A DNA stretch of 64,000 bases, from positions 62,001 to 126,000 of the forward strand of contig NZ_JANKJG010000011.1 of NCBI RefSeq assembly GCF_024733015.1. The letters run 5' to 3'. The notes beneath the pieces are model-generated. The model made no database searches. It was given only the letters and a program-made list of their open reading frames with translations, and had not been told where the DNA came from. This document shows, piece by piece, positions 52,764 through 61,600 of this stretch. A program made the translations under genes and the position numbers. This DNA is from Pseudosulfitobacter koreensis. Lineage in GTDB: Bacteria > Pseudomonadota > Alphaproteobacteria > Rhodobacterales > Rhodobacteraceae. Within the stretch, counting starts at the first letter, position 1, and each line of letters opens with the position of its first letter.

Positions 52764-53933
52764 TCAGGCGGCGGGCAGCGCGTGCTGTACCAGATGCACC
52801 CACGTGTCTGCGCCGGGCACCAGCCCATCGTCATTGAAATCGTAGCCCGAGGCATGAAGCGGCAGGCCGTGTGCGCCATCGGTGCCGTTGCCCATCAGGA
52901 AAAAGCAGCCGGGACGCGCCATCGCCATATGGGCGAAGTCTTCGGAAAAGAGCTTGGGGAAGCATGCGGCGTCCACGTTGGCGGCCCCCAGCGCAACGCT
53001 GCCTGCGCGGGCGACGGCGGCCACCGCGTCGGCATCGTTGATGGTGGGGGCAAAGACGGTCTGGTAGGCGACTTCTGCGGTGACGTCATGGGCGGCGGCG
53101 GTGCCCGCCACCAGTTCGCGCATCCGCGCTTCGATCAGCCTGTTGGTTTCGGGGGAGAGCGCGCGGGCGTCGCCCTTGAGGACCGCGCTGCCGGGCAGGA
53201 TGTTGCGCCCGCCGTCGGCGATGAATTCGGTCACCGACACCACGCCGTTCTGCGCCGGGTCGAGCTTGCGCGAGACGATGGTCTGCAAGGCGCCGACGAT
53301 CTGCGCGCCGACCACGATGGCGTCGACGCCCAGGTGCGGCAGGGCGGCGTGACCGCCGCGCGCGCGGACCTCGATCTCGAACAGCGCCTCGGAGGCGGTC
53401 ATCGGCCCTGCGCGCGTTTCCAGATGGCCGACGGGCAGGCCGGGCATGTTGTGGATGGCAAAGACCTGATCGACCCCGAACCGCTCGAAGAGGCCATCGG
53501 CGATCATCGCCTGCGCGCCCTGCCCATGCTCTTCGGCGGGCTGGAAGATGAACACCACGCGCCCGTCGAATTGACCGTGCGCGGCCAGATGTTTCGCGGC
53601 CCCGAGCAGCATCGCCATATGCCCGTCGTGGCCGCAGGCGTGCATCACGCCGCCCGTGCGGCTGGCATAGGCGGCCCCCGTGGTTTCGCGAATCGGCAGC
53701 GCGTCCATATCGGCGCGCAGACCCACCGAGCGGGTGCCATTGCCGCGTTGCAATATGCCCACCACGCCGGTCTGACCGATGCCCCGGTGCACCTCGAGGC
53801 CGAAGCTTTCCAGCAGGTCCGCCACCCGTGCCGCCGTGCGCACTTCGGCAAAGCCAAGTTCGGGATGGGCATGGAAATCCTGCCGCCACGCTGTCATTTC
53901 GAGGGAAAGATCGGCGGTGGTGGTGGCTGGCAT
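52764..53933 (-). CDS. M20-family amidohydrolase (hippurate hydrolase / N-acyl-amino-acid amidohydrolase type)
   Basis: 389 residues. Metal-site motifs are GVMHACGHDGHMAMLLG and FIFQPAEEHGQGAQAMI, with a dimerisation lid domain between (ALFEIEVRARGGHAALPHLGVDAIVVGAQIV). The N-terminal WRQDFHAHPELGF block is typical of the M20D group, which removes acyl groups from amino acids. The substrate is unknown. The ATG at 53933 is clear. It sits leftward between glnD and murJ, which are commonly closer together elsewhere, so it may be an insertion into that block. Confidence 0.92.
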   Translation of the reverse strand: MPATTTADLSLEMTAWRQDFHAHPELGFAEVRTAARVADLLESFGLEVHRGIGQTGVVGILQRGNGTRSVGLRADMDALPIRETTGAAYASRTGGVMHACGHDGHMAMLLGAAKHLAAHGQFDGRVVFIFQPAEEHGQGAQAMIADGLFERFGVDQVFAIHNMPGLPVGHLETRAGPMTASEALFEIEVRARGGHAALPHLGVDAIVVGAQIVGALQTIVSRKLDPAQNGVVSVTEFIADGGRNILPGSAVLKGDARALSPETNRLIEARMRELVAGTAAAHDVTAEVAYQTVFAPTINDADAVAAVARAGSVALGAANVDAACFPKLFSEDFAHMAMARPGCFFLMGNGTDGAHGLPLHASGYDFNDDGLVPGADTWVHLVQHALPAA

Positions 53934-54203
53934 TGCAGGTCCTTTGCAAAATGATTTCCTTCATCAAAACCATCTGGCGGACAAACTCAAGTTTTGCCCC
54001 TTTGGCGTCGCGCCCCGGGCAACAATGACACCGGCCCGACAGATTTATGCACGCGGCGGCGTGATCGGCGGCAAACTGCGCGAAAACCGCGACACCGGCG
54101 CGCGGGATCTGCACCCGCGGATGTCGTCGCTGCAAGAGGCCCTTGTCACGCACCCGCCCGACCCGCTAGGCCCTGTCCGAGACTGCACCAGCGAGGCCCG
54201 CAC

Positions 54204-55748
54204 GTGAAACCCATCCGCCTGATGACCGGCTTTCTGACCGTGGGGTTCTGGACATTGATGTCGCGGGTCCTGGGCTTCGTGCGCGAGATCCTGATCCTGT
54301 CGCTGATCGGACCGGGGCCGCTGATGGATGCCTTTGTCGCGGCGTTCAGGCTGCCCAACATGTTTCGCCGGTTCTTTGCCGAAGGCGCGTTCAATGCGGC
54401 CTTCGTGCCGATGTTCTCGGCCAAGGTCGAGGGCGACGAGGATGCCCACCGCTTTGCCACCGACGCGCTGAACGGGCTGATGCTGGCGACGCTGGCGCTG
54501 ACGGCGCTGGCGCTGGTGTTCATGCCGGCACTGGTCTGGGCCACGGCGGGGGGGTTCGACGCGCAGCGGTTCGATCTGACGGTCGGGTTCGGGCGGATCA
54601 CATTCCCCTATATCTTCTTCATGTCGCTGTCGGCGCTGTTCTCGGGCGTGCTGAACGCCACGGGCCGCTTTGCGGCTGCTGCCGCTGCCCCGGTGCTGCT
54701 GAACATATTCGTCATCATTGCCATGATCGCGGCCAACAAGCTGGGCGGCGATGTGGTCCTCTGGCTGATCTGCACCATTCCGCTGGCGGGCATCGCACAG
54801 CTGGCCCTGACGTGGACCGCCGCCGCGCGCGCGGGCTTTGCGCTGAAACCGGGGCTGCCGCGCTGGACGCCGGACATGCGCAAGATGCTGATCGTTGCGG
54901 TGCCTGCAGCGCTGGCGACCGGCGTGATGCAGGTGAACCTGGTGGTGGGGCAGGTCGTCGCCTCGCAGTTCGACAATGCGGTCAGCTGGCTGTTTGCGGC
55001 AGACAGGCTCTATCAACTGCCGCTGGGCGTGGTGGGCATCGCCGTGGGGATCGTGTTGCTGCCCGATCTGTCGCGCAGGCTGAAGGCGGGCGACGACGAG
55101 GGCGCGCGCAATGCGCTGAGCCGTGCCGCCGAGATATCGCTGGCGCTGACCATCCCGTCGGCGGTGGCGCTTATGGTGATCCCGCAGCCGCTGACCTCGG
55201 TGCTGTTCGAGCGTGGGGCGACGGGCCCCGACGATGTGGCGGCGATCGCCGTGGCGGTCGCGGTCTACGGGCTCGGCCTGCCCGCCTTCGTGATCCAGAA
55301 ATTCCTGCAACCTCTGTTCTTTGCCCGTTCCGACACGCGCAGCCCGTTTCGCTACGCGGTCTGGGCGATGGTGGTGAACGCCGTGCTGGCCGTGGGGCTG
55401 GCACCGGTCCTGGGCTGGATTGCTCCGGCCATCGCGACCACCGTCGCGGGCTGGGCGATGGTTCTGATGCTGCGCCAGGGCACGCGCAGGATGGGCGAGG
55501 TCGCGCAGTTCGACGACCGTTTCCGCAAGCGCATCTGGCGGATCATCCTCGCGTCGGCGGTGATGGGCATCTGCCTCTGGGCAGTGTCATTGGCGCTGTC
55601 GGGCGCGCTGGGAACCGCAGGCCTGCGCTATCTGGCGCTGTTGGTTCTGGTGCTGGCCGGGGCTATCAGCTATTTCGGCACCGGCCACCTGATCGGCGCG
55701 TTCAAACTGTCGGATTTCAAACGCGCCACGAAACGCAAACGCGGCTGA
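54204..55748 (+). CDS. murJ: Lipid II flippase MurJ
   Basis: 514 residues, about 14 membrane helices of the MOP superfamily. The conserved FREILILSLIGPGPLMDAFVAAFRLPNMFRRFFAEGAF region carries the arginines important for lipid II transport, and FNAAFVPMFS follows. AADRLYQLPLGVVGIAVGIVLLP is another signature. It flips lipid II across the inner membrane for wall synthesis. The start is a GTG at 54204 (MKPIRLMTGF). It lies downstream of glnD, as is common in Proteobacteria. Confidence 0.95.
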   Translation: MKPIRLMTGFLTVGFWTLMSRVLGFVREILILSLIGPGPLMDAFVAAFRLPNMFRRFFAEGAFNAAFVPMFSAKVEGDEDAHRFATDALNGLMLATLALTALALVFMPALVWATAGGFDAQRFDLTVGFGRITFPYIFFMSLSALFSGVLNATGRFAAAAAAPVLLNIFVIIAMIAANKLGGDVVLWLICTIPLAGIAQLALTWTAAARAGFALKPGLPRWTPDMRKMLIVAVPAALATGVMQVNLVVGQVVASQFDNAVSWLFAADRLYQLPLGVVGIAVGIVLLPDLSRRLKAGDDEGARNALSRAAEISLALTIPSAVALMVIPQPLTSVLFERGATGPDDVAAIAVAVAVYGLGLPAFVIQKFLQPLFFARSDTRSPFRYAVWAMVVNAVLAVGLAPVLGWIAPAIATTVAGWAMVLMLRQGTRRMGEVAQFDDRFRKRIWRIILASAVMGICLWAVSLALSGALGTAGLRYLALLVLVLAGAISYFGTGHLIGAFKLSDFKRATKRKRG

Positions 55749-55752
55749 CCCA

Positions 55753-55813
55753 CCTTCATCTTGCCGGATAAACTCCGGGGGAGCGCCGCAAGGCGCGGGG
55801 GCAGAGCCCCCAT
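55753..55813 (-). repeat. Dispersed 3'-end repeat, copy 8 (B-type, with GC hairpin)
   Basis: Begins 10 bases from the rhomboid stop. On the minus strand a GGGGGCTCTGCCCCC palindrome is followed by GCGCCTTGCGGCGC, then TCCCCCGGAGTTTATCC and GGCAAGATGAAGG. The palindromes link it to A-type copy 3. Confidence 0.7.
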
Positions 55814-55822
55814 TTGGCCCCC

Positions 55823-56503
55823 TCAACGACGCTGGATCATCCCGCGCAGCCGCGTCCAGCCGCCCGGCACCACGACCAGCGACAGCGCGAAGCCGCAGAA
55901 GAACCCGGCCAGTTCGGCGATCCAGTCGAGGCCCACCTCGAAGAATATCCCGAACAGCAGTTGCAGCCCCATCAGCACGCCGATCAGCGAGAACGCCTGA
56001 AGCTGTTGCGGGCCCGTGCCGGCCAGCTTTTGCCACATCAGGAACGTATAGGCACCGATCAGTCCGTAGACCGCCGGAAACGCGCCGATCAGCCAGGGCG
56101 CGTCGGTCAGCAGCCCGTAGACCACCGCGCCGAAGATCGCCGAGAAGAAGAACACAACGGCCACGGCCAGTTGTCCCATCACCTCGCCCACCAGCTTGCC
56201 CAGCGCCAGCAGGATCACCCCGGCGAAGAGCGTGCCCGAAAAGCCGTTGTTCACGAACGGATAGGTGACGAAGCGCAACAGATGTTCCCACGGGAAAATC
56301 GCGTTGGCCACCATCCAATCGAAAGCCACGCCCGAGAACCCGTAGTCGCGCAGCGCCATAAGCCGCCAGCCGACCGCACCGGGGCCGCCGATATAGCCCG
56401 CGTTGCCCAGCGACAGCACTGCCTCGACCCCCATGATCGCGGCGAACAGCGCCCAGACGACGGGCGGCAAGGGGTTTACGGGGGGCTGCATGTCGTCGTG
56501 CAT
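55823..56503 (-). CDS. Rhomboid-family membrane protein, predicted catalytically inactive
   Basis: 226 residues, with six predicted membrane helices. The serine helix aligns as GAFPAVYGLIGAY (residues 140-152) where active rhomboids have GxSGxxxGxxGA: the nucleophile serine is Phe142 and the next glycine is Pro143. In the last helix WIAELAGFFCGF has Glu197 where the catalytic histidine is expected. The helix-2 region (TYPFVNNGFSGTLFAG) also lacks the usual histidines and asparagine. It is therefore a pseudoprotease that may chaperone or bind membrane clients, like iRhoms and derlins. The ATG at 56503 has AAGGAG upstream. It is divergent from trpS. Confidence 0.85.
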   Translation of the reverse strand: MHDDMQPPVNPLPPVVWALFAAIMGVEAVLSLGNAGYIGGPGAVGWRLMALRDYGFSGVAFDWMVANAIFPWEHLLRFVTYPFVNNGFSGTLFAGVILLALGKLVGEVMGQLAVAVVFFFSAIFGAVVYGLLTDAPWLIGAFPAVYGLIGAYTFLMWQKLAGTGPQQLQAFSLIGVLMGLQLLFGIFFEVGLDWIAELAGFFCGFALSLVVVPGGWTRLRGMIQRR

Positions 56504-56576
56504 CGGTGGCTCTCCTTGACGGGACTTTGGCGCATGGGTAAGCCAGCCACGCACGAATGCCCAGAGGGGAACCCAA

Positions 56577-57605
56577 ATGACTGACGCTCCTGCATCGCAC
56601 TTCACGCCGCGCGTGTTCTCCGGCATCCAGCCGTCCGGCGGATTGACGCTTGGCAACTATCTGGGGGCGCTCAAGCGGTTCTCGGAGATGCAGGACGAGG
56701 GGCGCGAATGCATCTTCTGCATGGTCGACCTGCATGCGATCACCGTCTGGCAGGACCCTGACAAGCTGCGCCACAACACGCGCGAGCTGACCGCGGGCTT
56801 TATCGCCTCGGGTGTCGATCCGGAAAAGTCGATCCTGTTCAACCAGTCGGCTGTCCCCGAGCACGCGCAGCTGGCGTGGATCTTCAACACCGTGGCGCGC
56901 ATGGGCTGGATGCAGCGCATGACCCAGTGGAAGGACAAGGCGGGCAAGAACGCCGAGAAGGCTTCGCTGGGTCTGTTCGCCTATCCTGCGCTGATGGCCG
57001 CCGACATCCTGATCTATCACGCGACGCATGTGCCCGTGGGCGAGGATCAGAAACAGCATATCGAGTTGACGCGTGACGTGGCGGCGAAGTTCAACCACGA
57101 CTATGGCGTCGATTTCTTTCCGATGACCGAGCCCGTGATCGAAGGGGCGGCGACGCGGGTGATGTCCTTGCGCGACGGGTCCAAGAAGATGTCGAAATCC
57201 GACCCTTCGGACGCCAGCCGCATCAACCTGACCGATGATGCTGACACGATCGCCAAGAAGATCCGCAAGGCCAAGACCGACCCCGACGCCCTGCCCTCCG
57301 AGGCGAAGGGGCTGGAGGACCGCCCGGAGGCACGCAATCTGGTGAACATCTATGCCGCTTTCACCAACCAGAGCATCGATCAGGTTCTGGCCGAGGTCGG
57401 AGGCCAGCAGTTCGGGACGTTCAAGCCGATGCTGGCCGATCTGGCGGTCGCCAAGCTGTCGCCGATCTCGACCGAGATGGCGCGGCTGCTGAATGACACG
57501 TCAGAGATCGACCGGATTCTGGCGCGCGGGGCCGAGCAGGCGCGCGATATCACGGCGCCGATCCTGAAAAAGACCTATGAGATTGTCGGGCTGGTCGGCG
57601 CATAG
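56577..57605 (+). CDS. trpS: Tryptophanyl-tRNA synthetase
   Basis: 342 residues, class I, dimeric type. The HIGH-type signature is [18 protein letters not shown] and the KMSKS loop is [43 protein letters not shown] is the amino-acid site. It charges tRNA-Trp. The ATG at 56577 has AGGGGA upstream. A terminator hairpin follows the stop. No tryptophan leader peptide is seen upstream; the short gap to the divergent rhomboid gene holds the promoter. Confidence 0.96.
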   Translation: MTDAPASHFTPRVFSGIQPSGGLTLGNYLGALKRFSEMQDEGRECIFCMVDLHAITVWQDPDKLRHNTRELTAGFIASGVDPEKSILFNQSAVPEHAQLAWIFNTVARMGWMQRMTQWKDKAGKNAEKASLGLFAYPALMAADILIYHATHVPVGEDQKQHIELTRDVAAKFNHDYGVDFFPMTEPVIEGAATRVMSLRDGSKKMSKSDPSDASRINLTDDADTIAKKIRKAKTDPDALPSEAKGLEDRPEARNLVNIYAAFTNQSIDQVLAEVGGQQFGTFKPMLADLAVAKLSPISTEMARLLNDTSEIDRILARGAEQARDITAPILKKTYEIVGLVGA

Positions 57606-57628
57606 GCCGACAGTTCCCAACGCGAGAT

Positions 57629-57662
57629 TAAAGGGCGGGTGCGGCGGCATCCGCCCTTTGCG
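57629..57662 (+). terminator. Rho-independent terminator after trpS
   Basis: AAAGGGCGG and CCGCCCTTT form a perfect nine-pair stem (57630-57638 with 57651-57659) with a 12-base GC-rich loop. The T run is short. Confidence 0.6.
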
Positions 57663-57754
57663 CGTCTGTGCACCATCAGTGCGCGACGCCTGACCTTTTG
57701 CGCGCGGGGGCGGCGGGTTATCCTGGCCTTGACCAGACCAACAGGAGGCATCCC

Positions 57755-58240
57755 ATGCCCGGTAAAGTTCCCGCCGACACGCGCGTCGGCCACATTCACC
57801 TCAAGGTGTCCGACCTTGATCGCGCGCTGGCCTTCTATGGCGACGTGCTCGGGTTCACCCTGACGCAGCGCTATGGCGATCAGGCCGCGTTTCTGGCCGC
57901 TGGCGGCTATCACCATCACATCGGCCTGAACACCTGGCATTCGAAGGGTGCGGGCCCTGCCCCGCAGCGTGCGCCGGGGCTTTATCATTCGGCGTTCCTG
58001 TTTCCCGACCGCGCCAGCCTTGGGGCGGCACTGCAACGTGTCGTGGATGCGGGCATCGCACTCGACGGGGCGGCGGATCATGGCGTGTCCGAGGCGGTCT
58101 ATCTGCGTGACCCCGACGGCAATGGCGTCGAGCTTTACCGTGACCGCGACCCCGCCGAGTGGCCGCGCGATGCGGACGGGCAACTTGAGATGGTCAACAG
58201 CCCGCTTGATGTTCAGGCGCTGCTGGCCGAAGCTGGCTGA
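57755..58240 (+). CDS. VOC-family protein, catechol-2,3-dioxygenase-like (CatE type)
   Basis: 161 residues. The first module starts IGHIHLKV-like (VGHIHLKVSDLDRALAFYGDVLGF), and GGYHHHIGLNTW and GVSEAVYLRDPDGNGVELYRDR follow, supplying the usual His and Glu metal ligands. The product may be an extradiol dioxygenase-like enzyme or a resistance protein; the substrate is unknown. A strong AGGAGG ribosome site precedes the ATG at 57755. It lies between trpS and the deacetylase-family gene, both on the same strand, and may share a transcript with the latter (79 bases apart). Confidence 0.87.
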   Translation: MPGKVPADTRVGHIHLKVSDLDRALAFYGDVLGFTLTQRYGDQAAFLAAGGYHHHIGLNTWHSKGAGPAPQRAPGLYHSAFLFPDRASLGAALQRVVDAGIALDGAADHGVSEAVYLRDPDGNGVELYRDRDPAEWPRDADGQLEMVNSPLDVQALLAEAG

Positions 58241-58319
58241 GCCGGAATTTTTCACGCTGCGGTGCATCGACAATCCTGCCCGTCTCGGCCACCCTGCCCC
58301 AAAACGGGAGACGCACACG

Positions 58320-59426
58320 ATGGCCACGGGATTTTTCTGGGACGAACGCACATTCTGGCACGCGGGGGGCAACTATGCGTTTACCCTGCCCATCGGCGGG
58401 CTGGTGCAGCCGCTTGCCGCCGGGGGGCTGCCCGAAAGCCCCGAGACCAAGCGGCGGCTGGTCAACCTGATGAACGTCACCGGACTGATGCGCGCGCTGG
58501 ACGTGCGCACGGCGCCCGAAGCCACGACCGAAGACCTGCTGCGCGTCCACCCCAAGGCCTATCTGGACGAGTTCAAGCACAAGTCCGACAACGGCGGCGG
58601 CGAGTTGGGGCTGCGCACGCCCTTTGCCCGTGGCGGATACGAGCTGGCGGCGCTGTCTGCGGGCCTGTCGGTGGCGGCGGTCGAGGCGGTGCTGACGGGT
58701 GATCTGCAAAACGCCTATGCGCTCAGCCGCCCGCCGGGGCATCACTGCCTGCCGGATTTCCCCAACGGGTTCTGTCTGATGGCCAACATCGCCATCGCCA
58801 TCGAGGCGGCCAAGGCCAAGGGGCTGGCGGGGCGTGTCGCCGTGCTGGACTGGGACGTGCACCACGGCAATGGCACCGAAGCGATTTTCTATGACCGCGA
58901 CGACGTGCTGACCCTCTCGTTCCATCAGGAGGGGAATTACCCACTGGACACCGGTGCGCTGGCCGACCGGGGCAAGGGTGCTGGCGAGGGCTACAACATC
59001 AACCTGCCGCTGCCTGCGGGCGCGGGGCACACCGCCTATCTGCATGCGATGGACCGCGTGGCGATCCCCGCGATCCGCAATTTTGCGCCCGACATCATCA
59101 TCATCGCCAGCGGCTACGATGCCTCCGTCGTCGATCCGCTGGCGCGTATGCAGGCGACCGCCGACACGTTCCGGCAGATGACGCTGCGGGTCAAGGATCT
59201 GGCAGCCGACATCTGCGGCGGCAAGCTGGTGCTGGTCCACGAGGGCGGCTATTCCGAGGCCTACGTGCCCTTCTGCGCCCATGCGGCGATCGAGGCATTG
59301 TCGGGCAGCGACATCACCGCCCCCGATCCCTTTGGCGAAGCCTTTGTCATCCGCCAGCCCGGACCCCGGTTCGACGCCTTCCTGATCGGCGAGATCGACC
59401 ATATGGCCGAGACGCTGGGGCGATGA
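58320..59426 (+). CDS. Histone-deacetylase superfamily enzyme (class II-like; acetylpolyamine amidohydrolase type)
   Basis: 368 residues. The zinc and charge-relay motifs are intact: RPPGHHCLPDFPNGFCLMAN with the paired active-site histidines, and LDWDVHHGNGTE with the zinc aspartate and histidine. IIASGYDASVVDPLARM carries the second zinc aspartate. LVHEGGYSEAYVP closes the pocket. Bacterial members deacetylate acetylpolyamines or other small amides. A specific substrate cannot be inferred. The ATG at 58320 opens ATGFFWDERTFWHAGG, the usual N-terminus. Confidence 0.92.
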   Translation: MATGFFWDERTFWHAGGNYAFTLPIGGLVQPLAAGGLPESPETKRRLVNLMNVTGLMRALDVRTAPEATTEDLLRVHPKAYLDEFKHKSDNGGGELGLRTPFARGGYELAALSAGLSVAAVEAVLTGDLQNAYALSRPPGHHCLPDFPNGFCLMANIAIAIEAAKAKGLAGRVAVLDWDVHHGNGTEAIFYDRDDVLTLSFHQEGNYPLDTGALADRGKGAGEGYNINLPLPAGAGHTAYLHAMDRVAIPAIRNFAPDIIIIASGYDASVVDPLARMQATADTFRQMTLRVKDLAADICGGKLVLVHEGGYSEAYVPFCAHAAIEALSGSDITAPDPFGEAFVIRQPGPRFDAFLIGEIDHMAETLGR

Positions 59427-59442
59427 TATCGCACAGCGCCCC

Positions 59443-59471
59443 TTGACGGCGTGGCCTGCAATGACAACATG
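59443..59471 (+). promoter_or_regulatory. Candidate promoter before the nitroreductase
   Basis: TTGACG (59443-59448), 17 bases, AACATG (59466-59471), 32 bases before the ATG. The -35 is good and the -10 is poor. Confidence 0.3.
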
Positions 59472-59502
59472 CAAACCAACCCAATGTAAAAGATCTTAAC
59501 AT

Positions 59503-60081
59503 ATGCCCGAGTCCGATATCGCCGCCCTGAATTTCCTGCACACGCGCCGGTCGCGCCCGGCCAAGACGCTGGCGATGCCGGTGCCCGACCGTGCCGACCT
59601 GGAACAGTTGCTGACCGCCGCCGCACGCACGCCGGATCATGGCAAGCTTGAGCCGTGGCGGTTCATCGTCGTTGAGAAGACCGCGATGCCGCGTCTGGCC
59701 GATCTGGCGGAAACCCGTGGCAAGGTGCTGGGGCTGGACCCTGAAGACATCGGCAAGGGCCGCAGCCAGTTCGACATGGGTCATCTGGCCGTCGCCGTGA
59801 TCGAGGTGCATGTGCCTTCGCCCACGATCCCGGCGCTGGAGCAGACCTATTCCGCCGGTGCGGTCTGCCTGTCGTTGCTGAATGCGGCATTGGCGGCGGG
59901 CTGGGGCGCGAACTGGTTGTCGGGCTGGCCCAGCCATGACCGTGTGTTCATGCAGGAAGCCTTTGCCCTTAAGGACAATGAACGCATCGCCGGGCTGATC
60001 CACATCGGCACGGAAACCACGGCACCGCCCGACCGCCCGCGCCCCGATATCGCGGCCAAGACCACATGGCTGTCAGAATGA
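59503..60081 (+). CDS. Nitroreductase-family flavoprotein (YdjA-like)
   Basis: 192 residues. The FMN-binding pattern is visible: TRRSRPAKTL near the N-terminus, TAAARTPDHGKLEPWRFIVV, and the GAVCLSLLNAALAAGWGANWLSGW stretch. The length matches the short single-domain YdjA/TdsD type. It reduces nitroaromatics or quinones with NAD(P)H; the physiological substrate is unknown. The ATG at 59503 begins the fold. Its stop overlaps the EI24-like gene start (ATGA). Confidence 0.9.
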   Translation: MPESDIAALNFLHTRRSRPAKTLAMPVPDRADLEQLLTAAARTPDHGKLEPWRFIVVEKTAMPRLADLAETRGKVLGLDPEDIGKGRSQFDMGHLAVAVIEVHVPSPTIPALEQTYSAGAVCLSLLNAALAAGWGANWLSGWPSHDRVFMQEAFALKDNERIAGLIHIGTETTAPPDRPRPDIAAKTTWLSE

Positions 60082-60818
60082 TCATCGCGTCTTTTTTCGC
60101 CGCCCTGGGCCAGATCGGCGATCCGCGCTTTCGGCGGGTGCTGCTGTTGGGCATCGCTCTGACGCTGGCGCTGCTGGTGGCCTTTACCACGGGGCTGGTC
60201 TGGGTGGTCGATGCGCTGACCGCAGACAGCATTGACGCGCCCGTCGTGGGCGAGATCACCTGGCTGGACGATATCCTGAGCTGGGGATCGGTCTTTTTGA
60301 TGCTGTTCCTGTCGATCTTCCTGATGGTGCCCGTGGCCTCCGCCATCACGTCGATGTTTCTCGACGAGGTGGCGCAGGCCGTGGAGGACCGCCATTACCC
60401 CGACCTGCCGCCCGCGACCCCCGTGCCCTTCGGCGATGCGGTGCGCGATACGGTCAACTTCCTTGGCGTATTGATCGCGGCCAACATTCTGGCGATCATC
60501 GTTTACGTGATCCTGACCTTCATGTTCATGCCGTTCCTGGCGCCGCTGGTGTTCTGGACGCTGAACGGGTTCCTGCTGGGCCGTGAATACTTCACGCTGG
60601 CCGCGATGCGCCGTGTCGGGCGCGAACGGGCGCGCAACCTGCGCAGCCAGCACAGCGGGACCATCTTTATCGCCGGATTTCTGATGGCGGTCCCGCTGTC
60701 AGTGCCGCTGGTCAACCTGATGATCCCGATCATCGGCGCCGCGACGTTTACCCATCTGTTCCATCGGTTGCAGCCGGAGGGCCCATGCGATCGAACCAGT
60801 CGATATCGCGCAGGCTGA
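60078..60818 (+). CDS. EI24/CysZ-like integral membrane protein
   Basis: 246 residues. Four or five membrane helices: VLLLGIALTLALLVAFTTGLVW, SVFLMLFLSIFLMVPVASAI, FLGVLIAANILAIIVYVILTF, PFLAPLVFWTLNGFLLG and FIAGFLMAVPLSVPLVNLMI. The NGFLLGREYF motif is typical of the EI24/CysZ family (sulfate transport-like). Substrate is not proven. I chose the ATG at 60078, which overlaps the nitroreductase stop by four bases, over an ATG 12 bases earlier. The C-terminus overlaps the DUF1467 gene by 71 bases in the opposite direction. Confidence 0.85.
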   Translation: MIIASFFAALGQIGDPRFRRVLLLGIALTLALLVAFTTGLVWVVDALTADSIDAPVVGEITWLDDILSWGSVFLMLFLSIFLMVPVASAITSMFLDEVAQAVEDRHYPDLPPATPVPFGDAVRDTVNFLGVLIAANILAIIVYVILTFMFMPFLAPLVFWTLNGFLLGREYFTLAAMRRVGRERARNLRSQHSGTIFIAGFLMAVPLSVPLVNLMIPIIGAATFTHLFHRLQPEGPCDRTSRYRAG

Positions 60819-61044
60819 TCACGCCCGACAGGATGATGCCCGCGACGATGGCCCAGATCACCACGGAGGCCCCTGTGGTGATCCACGCTTTTTTCTTGAG
60901 GTTGTGCACCTCGGGCGCGCCGGAATGCGTGCCGGGCACGATCTTGCCTGCGTCCCCTTGGGTCTGCACGCGGATCGGCAGCACGATCAGGAACGTCATG
61001 AACCAGATCACGGCATAGAGGACCAGTGCGGATGTAATGCCCAT
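60748..61044 (-). CDS. DUF1467 family small membrane protein
   Basis: 98 residues. Two membrane helices (ALVLYAVIWFMTFLIVLPI and GASVVIWAIVAGIILSGVI) flank a short hydrophilic loop with the VQTQGDAGKIVPGTHSGAPE signature. The family is common in Alphaproteobacteria and has no assigned function. The start shares one base with the epimerase stop (ATG/TGA), and the pair is a standard neighbourhood in this order. Its 3' end overlaps the EI24-like gene by 71 bases. Confidence 0.88.
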   Translation of the reverse strand: MGITSALVLYAVIWFMTFLIVLPIRVQTQGDAGKIVPGTHSGAPEVHNLKKKAWITTGASVVIWAIVAGIILSGVISLRDIDWFDRMGPPAATDGTDG

Positions 61045-61448
61045 CAGACTTGCTCGAGCTCTGTCAGGGTGCCGTTCATGTCCTTGGGGTGCAGGAAGAT
61101 CACCGGCTTGCCGTGCGCGCCGATCCTTGGTTCTCCGTCGCCCAGAACCCGCAGGCCGCTGGCCTGAAGGTGGTCGCGCGCGGCGATGATGTCCTCGACC
61201 TCGTAGCAGACGTGGTGAATGCCGCCCGCGGGGTTCTTGTCCAGAAACCCCTGGATCGGGCTGTTTTCGCCCAAGGGATGCAGCAATTCGATCTTGGTGT
61301 TGGGCAGTTCGATGAACACCACTGTCACGCCGTGGTCAGGTTCGTCCTGCGGCGCGCCGACCTTGGCGCCCAGCGCATTGCGGTATTGTTCCGATGCAGC
61401 GTCAAGATCCGGCACTGCGATGGCGACGTGGTTGAGACGTCCGATCAT
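61044..61448 (-). CDS. mce: Methylmalonyl-CoA epimerase
   Basis: 134 residues. The VOC-type fold with LNHVAIAVPDLDAASEQYRNALG, VFIELPNTKIELLHPLG, GGIHHVCYEVEDI and HPKDMNGTLTELEQV shows all usual metal ligands (His, Gln/Glu, His, Glu). It interconverts the 2R and 2S forms of methylmalonyl-CoA in the propionyl-CoA route to succinyl-CoA. It overlaps DUF1467 by one base. It is divergent from the response-regulator gene. Confidence 0.94.
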   Translation of the reverse strand: MIGRLNHVAIAVPDLDAASEQYRNALGAKVGAPQDEPDHGVTVVFIELPNTKIELLHPLGENSPIQGFLDKNPAGGIHHVCYEVEDIIAARDHLQASGLRVLGDGEPRIGAHGKPVIFLHPKDMNGTLTELEQV

Positions 61449-61600
61449 ATCAAATCTCCTTGGTAGGTGTTGGTGCTGTTATGCGCAGCTTGGGATTGGG
61501 GCGCAAGGGACGCACCGACGCAGGGGGGCATCGCGATGTTAACGCCCTGTTAGGCAAGCCGGGCTACCTTGAGAATCGTAGAACCTGAGAGGCTGCGGAC

